Positions 35,396 to 42,956 of a stretch of DNA of 64,000 bases are shown here, in pieces. The stretch spans positions 1,364,001-1,428,000 of the forward strand of contig NZ_RKHG01000001.1 in NCBI RefSeq assembly GCF_003752415.1, in the 5' to 3' direction. The position numbers and the translations under genes were made by a program. Positions within the stretch are counted from its first letter, which is position 1, and every line of letters begins with the position of its first letter. The notes under the pieces were generated by a model that saw only the letters and a list, made by a program, of their open reading frames with translations, ran no database searches and was not told the origin of the DNA. This DNA comes from Luteococcus japonicus. Its GTDB lineage: Bacteria; Actinomycetota; Actinomycetes; Propionibacteriales; Propionibacteriaceae.

Positions 35396-36640
35396 AGCGC
35401 AATGACCGCGCGTTCGTCGAGCAGGTGTTCGGCAACGTCATTGGATGCCCGCGGCATTGTCGATGAGCGGGGAGGGCTGCACGCCCGCCTCGAGTTCACC
35501 GTTGACTTCGCCGATGTGGAGGCGCACGGCATCTGGATCGCCTTGCCCACGCAAACCCCGTTGCCGGGAGAGAATTCCCGCACCTCCAGGCTGCACACCT
35601 ATCACGAGATCCGGGCGTCTTCCCCCCAGCGGTGCACCGGCTGACATGAGGCTGTCGACGTCCAGGTGGAATGGGGGCCTCGACAGCCTCGCCGTCCATA
35701 TCGGCGAGGTCTCCGGACGCCAGCGCTATGTGCCGGAGTACGTCGCGACGGGCCTGTCTCGGGTCGGCGACCGGACCAGTTGGCAAGTGATCCCGACCGG
35801 CTTTGAGATGCCTCTGGAGGATGTTGACGTCGCCCTGGAGATGCCTGGGCAGGTGAGCGTCGTCACCTGCGCCACTGGGAACCTGGACCCGTGCACCACT
35901 GTGCGCCTCTCGGATCAGACCATCACCATTCACCAGAGCCACTTGGATCGCGGCGAATCACTCTCCATCGACGGCGCGGTGAACGAGGGCACCTTCGCCA
36001 CTGACCAGACGCGGCTCGCCACCTGTCCCCGCCTGGGGCAGCGGTGCGCCCCAGCTTGTTCAACATCGTCGGGCTCGTCGTCGTCCTGCTACTCGGAGCA
36101 GCCTTGTTGCGTCATCGTCGTCGGTCAGGATTCCGGTTCCAGAACCGACAGGCTCAGACCGTCCATGCCTCCGGCAGTCCAGCCAGCACTCACCCGGGAG
36201 AGGTGGCCGTCCTGCGTCGCGGCACTGCCGATGTGTTGGCCCACGAGGCTGCCGTCCTGCAGGCCATCGTCGACGGACTGGTCACAGCCACCGAGGTGAG
36301 GCGCGGCCGGTACTCCTTGTGCTGGACGCTCGCGAAGGTACCTGGACGAGCCAGTCAGTACCCCGTCACCGCGGCCGTGGTGGACGGCCTGTTCCGCGAT
36401 CAGGATACGGTCACCACCCGCGAGCTGGCCCGTTCGAGCTTCCGGCCCCAACTCGCCTCCGTGCGCCACGGCCGAACAACTCCGCATGGCCATGAGTGCA
36501 CGACGGTTCCGCGTCCTGCCTGGGTCTGGCCTCACGTGCCAGCTCATCTGGTCGTACGGCCACCCGCTTGGCATCGTTCCCGCACGCCAGGTGCCGGCCC
36601 TGGGAATGGCCCCGGCGCTCGACCGCGTGCCCATGGGCTG
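35392..36640 (+). pseudogene. Decayed DUF2207-type membrane protein gene
   Basis: Pieces of a DUF2207 protein lie in changing frames. About 35440-35620 (frame of 35402) reads GLHARLEFTVDFADVEAHGI; about 35620-36010 (next frame) reads SGAPADMRL, then AVHIGEVSGRQRYVPEY and CATGNLDPC; 36044-36470 (first frame again) has a transmembrane segment VGLVVVLLLGAALL and HPGEVAVLRRGTADVLAHEA. At least two frameshifts and the loss of the signal peptide make it non-functional. The first ATG (35392) gives only 24 residues. Its 3' part is replaced by an integrase remnant. Confidence 0.65.
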
Positions 36641-36652
36641 GACCGAGGATGG

Positions 36653-36988
36653 CGAGTGCCCCTGGCAAACAGAGTCCTTCCCATCGTGCTGTCGCTCAGC
36701 AGTGGGAAGTTCCCGTCCGACCTGCTCCTCACGACGAGCAACGGGAGCCAGCTCCACCGTTCAGCAGTTCTCCGCGCCATCCACTGGCAGACCACCGGCC
36801 AAGGACGCCGCATCCACGACCTGCTCCACACCGCCGCCTGCCTCTGGCTGGCCCGCGGCGTCGACCCTGGAACTGTTCAGCAGTGGATGGGCCACGAGTC
36901 CATCGCCACGACGAACCGCTACCTCCATCATCTCGGAACCGCCGCCGACCAAGCAGGTCTGCGCAAGCTGAACCAGCTACGTTGCTAG
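36653..36988 (+). pseudogene. Tyrosine integrase, C-terminal remnant
   Basis: A 111-codon fragment almost identical to residues 238-347 of the intact integrase at 45434-46504; only about six residues differ over 105. It retains the MGHESIATTNRYLH box with the catalytic Tyr but has HDLLH where active enzymes have HxLRH, so the second catalytic Arg is lost. The N-terminal two thirds are missing; upstream is DUF2207 debris in the same frame. It marks an older element related to the one ending at the tRNA-Ala. Confidence 0.88.
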
Positions 36989-37021
36989 AACTCAAACCTT
37001 CCGGCTTTCAAGACTTACCTC

Positions 37022-37486
37022 GTGCATACTGCCCTTGCCTGCATCTTCAACTGGACGTTGATCCTCCAGTACCTTCAGGTTCTGTGCTGGCCGGGGATCG
37101 CCCTAGTCGCGCTCATCTTTTTCAAAGGTCCGATCGCCGCAAAGATTGGAGACATGAAGTCGGCTAGCCTGGCCGGCTTTGACGCCGACTTTGCTACGGA
37201 AACCAAGGCTCTGGGAGAAACTGTCGAACGCTTGCAGGATCAGGAGGAACAGGCGGGCAGCGATGACCATCGGGCGACGGTTTCACCAACCCCACATGAA
37301 GAGGCTGACCATCGCCAGCCACAGCCGAAGGGCCAGAGCAGCTCGCCATCGGCAAGCCCTGAGCCAAGCGCGCATGACCACCGCCCAGAAGGGCCCGCGG
37401 GTCTCGAGGGAGGATCGTCACGAACCCGACTGGACCCGGTCCTTGACTCCGGCCGCAGCACGCCGTCTGGACCGCAGTCTTATTGA
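37022..37486 (+). CDS. Single-span membrane protein, 5' part of a probable TM-HEPN gene
   Basis: Starts with GTG and encodes one transmembrane segment (about residues 8-33, LQVLCWPGIALVALIFFKGP), then GDMKSASLAGFDADFATETK with coiled-coil tendency, and a Gln/Pro/Ser-rich linker. The last 40 residues look like out-of-frame translation. The frame overlaps the HEPN-domain frame downstream; proteins with an N-terminal membrane anchor and a C-terminal HEPN/DUF4145 domain are known, so a single frameshift between about 37385 and 37440 could have split one gene of about 285 codons. Two overlapping genes are the alternative. Confidence 0.55.
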   Translation: MHTALACIFNWTLILQYLQVLCWPGIALVALIFFKGPIAAKIGDMKSASLAGFDADFATETKALGETVERLQDQEEQAGSDDHRATVSPTPHEEADHRQPQPKGQSSSPSASPEPSAHDHRPEGPAGLEGGSSRTRLDPVLDSGRSTPSGPQSY

Positions 37487-37892
37487 CCTGATGACCGATC
37501 CTGATTTCGAGGAAGCACGACGCATCGTTCCCGTGTCAACACCCGCTGGGATCCTCACGGCTCATGGGGAGATGGAGCGCTGCCTACGAGCCGCCTGGGC
37601 GATCGACAATCCCGATGAAACAAGATGGCAGGCCTCGAGCACACAGATGGTGCGAGACCTTGGCCTGGACTCTGAGTTCGGCAGCGTGATTCGAGATCTG
37701 ACCAGGCTGCGCAACAACTACGCACACGGGGACGCCGCAAACCGAATCGACGTCGACTCGGCTATGTCCTACATCGACACTTGCGAAGCCGTGGCCCAGT
37801 CGGCACAACGCAAGGTGCTGTCCAAGTTGCGGCATCCATCTGGCGCACATCCCTTCTTGGCCTACCTCACTGGCGGCATGCCCCTCAAATAG
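37374..37892 (+). CDS. HEPN/DUF4145-like domain protein
   Basis: A 172-residue frame. The helical core runs from ILTAHGEMERCLRAAW to MSYIDTCEAVAQSAQ and includes LTRLRNNYAHGDA, whose R-N-x3-H fits the Rx4-6H motif of HEPN ribonucleases. HEPN proteins act in toxin-antitoxin, abortive infection and RNA-processing systems. The start at ATG 37374 is nominal; the gene may really continue the membrane-anchored frame at 37022. It lies between an integrase remnant and a terminator repeat, a cargo position in an integrative element. No partner antitoxin is evident. Confidence 0.6.
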   Translation: MTTAQKGPRVSREDRHEPDWTRSLTPAAARRLDRSLIDLMTDPDFEEARRIVPVSTPAGILTAHGEMERCLRAAWAIDNPDETRWQASSTQMVRDLGLDSEFGSVIRDLTRLRNNYAHGDAANRIDVDSAMSYIDTCEAVAQSAQRKVLSKLRHPSGAHPFLAYLTGGMPLK

Positions 37893-37907
37893 ACTCTGGG
37901 GCACCGT

Positions 37908-37961
37908 GGTGCGTAGGGGGGTGCGCAAATGCGGAACGCCGACCCTTGCGGACCGGCGTTT
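37908..37961. repeat. Terminator-like repeat (left copy)
   Basis: AACGCCGACCC at 37935-37945 pairs with GGACCGGCGTT at 37950-37960 across a TTGC loop. The hairpin and 25 bp on its left match 47084-47136, next to the tRNA-Ala, with few changes and a one-base indel. No tRNA sequence adjoins this copy. Confidence 0.8.
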
Positions 37962-38111
37962 AGGTCGGCCCCTTCGCCCGCTTTGCGCCCGTGCCGGGGG
38001 AAGCTCGTAGGGAGCAGCCCACACAGGTGACGCCACTGCAAGAAGGTCAAGGGCGGGTTCGAGTTGCACCGGATACTGCCCAGGAGGCCGCCACGCCGCA
38101 GCGGCACCGGA

Positions 38112-38795
38112 CTATCGAGGTGTGGCTACGTGTTCAAGCGCATCGATATCGAGAATCGTGACCTCCCGGCGCCCGTGCAATTCGATAAGGCCGGAGACAG
38201 AGAGCGCGGCAAGGCGTCGACTCAGGGTCTCCGGCGTCGTGCCGAGGTACGCCGCGATTTCCTGTTTCGCCATCGGAAGTCTCACCGTGGCCGCTCCGTC
38301 CCGCATGGTGCCAGGTAGGTCCAGGAGGTAGGCCGCGACACGGGCATTGACATCGCTGGAGGTGATGGCGGCCAGCAGTCGCTCGACGGAAGAGAGGCGG
38401 TCGGAGAGCGTCCGCAGCATCCGCTGACTGATGTCGGGGTAGTCACGAAGTAGGACTGCAAGGTCGGCATGGTCGAACACGCACATCCTGCTCTCTTCCA
38501 GCGCGACGGCGAGATCGTTCGGACGGTGGCCCGTCAGGAAGGCACGTTCACCCACGACGTCACCGTCGGTCACCGTTCGCAGGATCTGCTCCTGACCATT
38601 GGCGGCCGCGTGGCTGACCTTGAGCTGTCCGCTGTGCATCACCAGCAGGCGCGAGACCGGCTGTCCGGGCGCATAGACGATCTCCCCCTTTTCGGCGAGT
38701 ACCGGGCGGGCGAAGTCCGCAACACGCAACTGTTCCTGACGGGTGAGGCCTTGGAAGATCGGGACGCGGGTGACGCACAAGTCATCCTCGGGCAT
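38112..38795 (-). CDS. Crp/FNR-family transcriptional regulator
   Basis: A 227-residue regulator. An N-terminal cyclic-nucleotide-binding-type barrel (GEIVYAPGQPVSRLLVMHSG, GDVVGERAFLTG) is followed by a long dimer helix and an HTH_Crp at about residues 170-200 (AKQEIAAYLGTTPETLSRRL). The Glu and Arg of the recognition helix (ETLSR) fit FNR-type recognition of TTGAT half sites. The protein has few cysteines (C7, another near residue 109), so a classical four-Cys iron-sulfur cluster is unlikely. It is divergent from the HMA chaperone gene across an FNR-like palindrome and probably controls it. Confidence 0.88.
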   Translation of the reverse strand: MPEDDLCVTRVPIFQGLTRQEQLRVADFARPVLAEKGEIVYAPGQPVSRLLVMHSGQLKVSHAAANGQEQILRTVTDGDVVGERAFLTGHRPNDLAVALEESRMCVFDHADLAVLLRDYPDISQRMLRTLSDRLSSVERLLAAITSSDVNARVAAYLLDLPGTMRDGAATVRLPMAKQEIAAYLGTTPETLSRRLAALSVSGLIELHGRREVTILDIDALEHVATPR

Positions 38796-38872
38796 GACAC
38801 CACTTTATCCCATGCCGACCCGACGCGACCGTAACGGACGGGCCAGCGGCGCTCGGGGAGGAGCCCCGCGAA

Positions 38873-38915
38873 CTTGATCTATGTCAAGGAGTTCGCGGCA
38901 CGGCGAACCTACGGT
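38873..38915 (+). promoter_or_regulatory. FNR-like operator and class II promoter for the metal locus
   Basis: CTTGATCTATGTCAAG at 38873-38888 is a near-perfect FNR box (TTGAT-N4-GTCAA). A TACGGT -10 box at 38910-38915 would place transcription start near 38922, so the palindrome is centred at about -41.5, the class II activator position. It lies between the divergent Crp/FNR regulator and the HMA chaperone. Confidence 0.7.
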
Positions 38916-38956
38916 GAAGGTGTCAGTAAGAAACACCAAGACGGAAGGATTCCACA

Positions 38957-39190
38957 ATGACCACCGCGACCACAACCCACACCATCCTCCGCGCGGAAGG
39001 TTTTTCCTGCCCCTCCTGCGTGGCCAAGATCGAGAAGCAGGTCGGCCGCCTCAAGGGTGTCGAGAACGTGAAGGTCCACTTCGCCTCCGCCCGCATCGAG
39101 ATCGACCACGACGCCGAGCGCGTTTCGGTGGATGACCTTGTTGCCGCCGTCGTGAAGGCCGGCTACAAGGCCACGCCCGCGGCCTTCTAA
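38957..39190 (+). CDS. Heavy-metal-associated (HMA) domain chaperone
   Basis: A 77-residue stand-alone HMA protein of the CopZ type. The metal-binding motif is GFSCPSC with C18 and C21, in a ferredoxin-like fold (RLKGVENVKVHFASARIEI, then VAAVVKAGYKA). It presumably delivers a monovalent or divalent metal to the P-type ATPase encoded downstream, which lacks its own HMA domain. GGAAGGA precedes the ATG by about eight bases. Copper is the usual ligand for CopZ but is not proven here. Confidence 0.92.
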   Translation: MTTATTTHTILRAEGFSCPSCVAKIEKQVGRLKGVENVKVHFASARIEIDHDAERVSVDDLVAAVVKAGYKATPAAF

Positions 39191-39195
39191 CGCCA

Positions 39196-39215
39196 GCGGG
39201 CCCCACAGGGCCCGC
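39196..39215 (+). terminator. Intra-operon hairpin between chaperone and ATPase genes
   Basis: GCGGGCCC at 39196-39203 and GGGCCCGC at 39208-39215 form an 8-bp perfect stem six bases after the chaperone stop, followed by CACATTTCC. It probably terminates part of the transcripts so that more chaperone than ATPase is made. Confidence 0.55.
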
Positions 39216-39278
39216 TCACATTTCCCCCTTCATCCTGCCGGTACGCCGGCTCAAGACGCAGAAAGGTCGTACCCGAAA

Positions 39279-41279
39279 GTGAACAGGCTCCAGAAATGGG
39301 TCTATGGGAACTGGTCCGTTCCCGTCGTGTCCGGCGTGCTCATCATCATCTCGTTCGCCCTCCAGTGGCTGGGCGGAGGTGTCGCCAACCTCGCCGTCAG
39401 CCCGCAGTGGTGGCTGGACGCCGGCACCCACGCCGCGCATGCCAGCGCGGCCTTCACCCTCGGGGATGTCTTCATGATCGCCGCGGCCGCCGTCGCCGGC
39501 TACGGGATCGTACTCAAGGCGGTTCGTGCGCTGATCGCCAAGGTCATCGGCATCGACCTGCTGGTGTCGGTCGCGGCCATCGGCGCTGTCATCATCGGCA
39601 ACTTCTGGGAGGCCGCGGCGGTGACGTTCCTGTTCGCCATCGGCCACGCCCTGGAAGCTGCCACCTTGAACAAGACGCGCTCGGCACTGGCCGAACTGGT
39701 CGCTGTCGCCCCGGATTCCGCGACCGTGGTGCGCGACGGTCAGCAACAGGAGGTCCCTGCCGCGCAGGTGAGAATGGGCGAGATCGTGCTGGTCAAGAAC
39801 GGCGCGAAGGTCCCCGTCGACGGTCAAGTCGTCTCGGGCACCGGCGCCATCGATGAGGCCTCGATCACCGGCGAATCGATCCCGGTGGAAAAATCCGAGG
39901 GCGGACAGGTCTTCGCCGGCACCGTCTCCCGCGGCGGTTTCCTGCAGGTGCTGGCCACCGGCATCGGTGCCGATACCACCCTAGCCCGGATCATTCACCG
40001 GGTCGAGGAGGCCCAGGACGCCAAGGCCCGCACCCAGGCGTTCATCGACCGCTTCTCCGGCTGGTACACCCCCGCGGTGATGGTGCTGGCCCTGGCGGCC
40101 GGACTGATCTCCGGCGACGTGGTGCTGGCCCTGACTCTGCTGGTCATCGGCTGTCCCGGCGCCCTGGTGATCTCCATCCCGGTCGCGATCGTGGCCGGCA
40201 TCGGCCGCGCCGCCCGCAACGGCATCCTGATCAAGGGCGGCGAATTCCTGGAGACCTCGGCGAAGATCTCCGCGGTCGCCGTGGACAAGACCGGCACCCT
40301 GACCGAGGGACGCCCGCAGCTGACCGACGTCGTCGTCCTGGACTCGGCGTTGGAGCGCAGCGAGGTGCTGCGCTGGGCTGCCGCCGCTGAGGCCGGCTCC
40401 GAACACCCGCTGGCCCGTCCCATCCTGGACACCGCCCAGGCCGAGGGAGTAGGCCCGCACGGCATCCCCGGCACGGTCACCCCGGTCCCCGGCAAGGGCA
40501 TCGTGTCCGATGTCGACGGTCGGCGGGTGCTGATCGGTAACCCGCCGCTACTACTCCAGTACGGCGTTGTCGATGACGGCAGCGCCGCCCAGGCGGCGGA
40601 ATCGCTGGCCGCCGAGGGCAAGACGCCGATGATCGTGGCGGTCGATGACAAGGTGATCGGCGTCGTCGCCGTCGCCGATCAGGTCCGACAGGATGCACCC
40701 GAGATGGTCGCCCGCCTGCACCGGGCCGGCGTGGAGAAGGTGGTCATGCTCACCGGTGACACCCGGCTGGTGGCCGAGGCCATCGGGAAGGCGACCGGGA
40801 TCGACGAGATCCACGCCTCCCTGCTTCCCGAGGACAAGCTGGACGTGGTCGCGCAGCTGCAGCAAGAGGGCCACACGATCGCCATGGTCGGCGACGGCGT
40901 CAACGACGCCCCGGCCCTGGCCACCGCGAACATCGGCGTGGCGATGGGGGCGGCCGGCTCGGCCGTAGCCGTGGAGACCGCGGACATCGCCCTGATGGGC
41001 GACAACCTGCTCAAGCTGCCGGAAGCTATCGGATTGGCCAAGCGGACCGTGTCCGTCATGCGGCAGAACATCGCGATCGCCCTGATCACCGTGGTGCTGC
41101 TGCTGGCCGGCGTCTTCGCCGGCGGAGTGACCATGTCGATCGGCATGCTAGTCCACGAAGCCTCCGTACTGGTGGTCATCGCCAACGCGATGCGACTACT
41201 GCGCAACGCCCGCGGCTCCACCACGATGCCCAAGAGCGAGAGGACCACCGGAACAGCGGCGCAACAGGTCAACGCCTGA
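39279..41279 (+). CDS. P1B-type heavy-metal ATPase with CPG motif, no HMA domain
   Basis: A 666-residue P-type ATPase. Actuator loop TGES at 198-201, phosphorylation site DKTGT with D336, GSEHPLARP with the P1B His-Pro, and GDGVNDAPAL are all present. About eight transmembrane segments. The metal-site motif in helix 6 is C292-P293-G294 rather than the usual CPC, followed by ALVISIPVAIV, which resembles zinc/cadmium (P1B-2) pumps. The N-terminal metal-binding domain is absent; the separate HMA protein upstream may replace it. GTG start at 39279. Metal and direction of transport are uncertain. Confidence 0.88.
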   Translation: MNRLQKWVYGNWSVPVVSGVLIIISFALQWLGGGVANLAVSPQWWLDAGTHAAHASAAFTLGDVFMIAAAAVAGYGIVLKAVRALIAKVIGIDLLVSVAAIGAVIIGNFWEAAAVTFLFAIGHALEAATLNKTRSALAELVAVAPDSATVVRDGQQQEVPAAQVRMGEIVLVKNGAKVPVDGQVVSGTGAIDEASITGESIPVEKSEGGQVFAGTVSRGGFLQVLATGIGADTTLARIIHRVEEAQDAKARTQAFIDRFSGWYTPAVMVLALAAGLISGDVVLALTLLVIGCPGALVISIPVAIVAGIGRAARNGILIKGGEFLETSAKISAVAVDKTGTLTEGRPQLTDVVVLDSALERSEVLRWAAAAEAGSEHPLARPILDTAQAEGVGPHGIPGTVTPVPGKGIVSDVDGRRVLIGNPPLLLQYGVVDDGSAAQAAESLAAEGKTPMIVAVDDKVIGVVAVADQVRQDAPEMVARLHRAGVEKVVMLTGDTRLVAEAIGKATGIDEIHASLLPEDKLDVVAQLQQEGHTIAMVGDGVNDAPALATANIGVAMGAAGSAVAVETADIALMGDNLLKLPEAIGLAKRTVSVMRQNIAIALITVVLLLAGVFAGGVTMSIGMLVHEASVLVVIANAMRLLRNARGSTTMPKSERTTGTAAQQVNA

Positions 41280-41405
41280 CATCGAACCCGCGTAAGCGGC
41301 AAACAGGTACCCAGCCGCTACCGCTCCCGGCGCGGGACACACCGACATATTCACAACAACGACCCGAACACCGAAAACGAAAAACGCAACTGGAGGAGAG
41401 CAATC

Positions 41406-41831
41406 ATGAACGGAAAGAACTTCACCCTGGGAGACAACGTCGAGCATTTCACCATCGCGGACGTGGCCCGGGACAACCCCGACTTCCGGAAGGTGCTGTG
41501 GACCGGTGAACACGCCCAGATCGTGGTGATGACCATCCCGCCCGGCGGCCAGATCGGCGACGAGGTCCACGAGCACACCGACCAGATCCTGACCTTCGTC
41601 TCCGGCACCGGCGAAGCCGATCTCAACGGCCACACCCACCCCATCGATGCCGGTGACCAATGCGCGGTACCGGCCGGAGCCCGGCACAACTTCCGCAACA
41701 CCGGCGACGAGCCGCTGGTGCTCTACACCATCTACAGCCCACCGGAGCATGCTGCCGGCGCCGCCTTCGCGACCCGGGAGGAAGCCGACGCCGCCGAAGC
41801 CGCCGGTGAGGACGAACCCCCTCGGCTCTGA
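41406..41831 (+). CDS. Cupin-domain protein
   Basis: A 141-residue single-domain cupin. The metal-binding motif G-x5-H-x-H-x-E-like block is DEVHEHTDQILTFVSG, and the second block is DAGDQCAVPAGARHNFRN. The C-terminal 25 residues are Ala/Glu-rich. Small cupins of this type bind metal and often act as sensors or simple enzymes; the role here is unknown. It lies 126 bp after the ATPase gene on the same strand with GGAGGAG before its ATG, and could belong to the same FNR-controlled unit. Confidence 0.85.
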   Translation: MNGKNFTLGDNVEHFTIADVARDNPDFRKVLWTGEHAQIVVMTIPPGGQIGDEVHEHTDQILTFVSGTGEADLNGHTHPIDAGDQCAVPAGARHNFRNTGDEPLVLYTIYSPPEHAAGAAFATREEADAAEAAGEDEPPRL

Positions 41832-41895
41832 CCCCCATCGTCACGTTATCTAGGGCACTAAGACACACCGCTCAGATCAGAAGGAGATCGCATTC

Positions 41896-42804
41896 ATGTC
41901 CAAGGTCTACGTCTTCACCGACTACGGCGGACCCGAAACCCAGCAGCTGATCGACCGGCCTATTCCGGAGCCTGGACCCGGGGAACTGGCCATCGAGGTC
42001 CGGGCCGCCGGTGTGAATCCGGCCGACTGGAAGATGCGCGAGGGCCGGCTGGGTCGTGCCTGGTCGTTGCCGGCGCCGATGGGCCGTGAAGCCGCCGGCG
42101 TGGTCATCGCGGTGGGCGGCGGGACCGAAGGCTTCGCGGTGGGCGATGAGGTGCTCGGCCTGGTGGCGCCCGGGCAGGGCGGACTGGCCGAGCACACGCT
42201 CTTGAGCGCCTCCACCACTGTGGCCAAGCCCGAGGAGATCTCCTTCATCGACGCCGCCACCATTCCGGTGGCCGCAGCCACCGCCTATGACGCCACCCAC
42301 CAAATCGAACTGGAACCAGGCCAGACCCTGCTCTTGTTGGGCGCTGGCGGCGGGGTGGGGCTGATGGCCGCGCAGATCGGCCGGGTACACGAGTTCACGG
42401 TCCTCGGCATGGCCGACGTGGCCAAGCGGGAACTGGTCGAGTCCACCGGTGCGGCCTTCATCGGATCCGGTTCGGGCGTGGCCGATCGCGTGCGAGAAGT
42501 CGCTTCCAGCGTCGACCTGATCGTCGATCTCGTCGGCGGTGACGCGCTGCGTGCCGTCGCCGATCTGGTGGCCGATCCGGGGCGGATTATCTCCGCGGCC
42601 GATCCGGACGCCGCGGTCGAACTGGGCGGCCGGGGCTTGGCACGTACGACTGAGGCCATGGGGAAGATCACCGAGGTGATCCAGCACGGGCTGGTCGACC
42701 CCCATGCGGACACCCAGTACGACCTCAATGACGCAGGTCAGGCGATCGCAGCCGTGGAGACCGGGCACGCCGGCGGCAAGGTCGTCGTGGTTCCCGAAGG
42801 CTGA
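41896..42804 (+). CDS. NAD(P)H quinone oxidoreductase-type medium-chain reductase
   Basis: A 302-residue zinc-free MDR enzyme. AAGVNPADWKMREGRLG, PMGREAAGVVIAVGGG and LLLGAGGGVGLMAAQIG (Rossmann fold, about residues 140-156) are the QOR-family blocks; no zinc ligands are seen. It uses NADPH to reduce quinones or enones. AGAAGGAG lies just before ATG 41896. It follows the cupin gene after 64 bp. A divergent role with the AraC regulator downstream is possible because such reductases are often AraC targets. Confidence 0.9.
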   Translation: MSKVYVFTDYGGPETQQLIDRPIPEPGPGELAIEVRAAGVNPADWKMREGRLGRAWSLPAPMGREAAGVVIAVGGGTEGFAVGDEVLGLVAPGQGGLAEHTLLSASTTVAKPEEISFIDAATIPVAAATAYDATHQIELEPGQTLLLLGAGGGVGLMAAQIGRVHEFTVLGMADVAKRELVESTGAAFIGSGSGVADRVREVASSVDLIVDLVGGDALRAVADLVADPGRIISAADPDAAVELGGRGLARTTEAMGKITEVIQHGLVDPHADTQYDLNDAGQAIAAVETGHAGGKVVVVPEG

Positions 42805-42956
42805 TCAGCCATGCCGGGCGTGGGGGCGAGTTGCGTACTGCGGATGCCCTTACGCAACGCGTCCATCATGGCCCGATCTGCGTCGTCGCTGACGAGGGCG
42901 CGAACCTCGTCCTTGGCACGTGATGATGCCAGCCGCACTGGTGGGGAGGGCGGCTG

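Noticed and set aside
37961-38111. Possible left attachment site (copy of the tRNA-Ala 3' end)
   Set aside because: I compared this stretch with 47141-47216 and found no run of matching bases beyond the terminator repeat.
42805-42956. Minus-strand fragment reading RAKDEVRALVSDDADRAMMD between reductase and AraC genes
   Set aside because: It looks faintly protein-like but has no plausible start, no ribosome site and no recognisable family; it may be a relic but cannot be supported.
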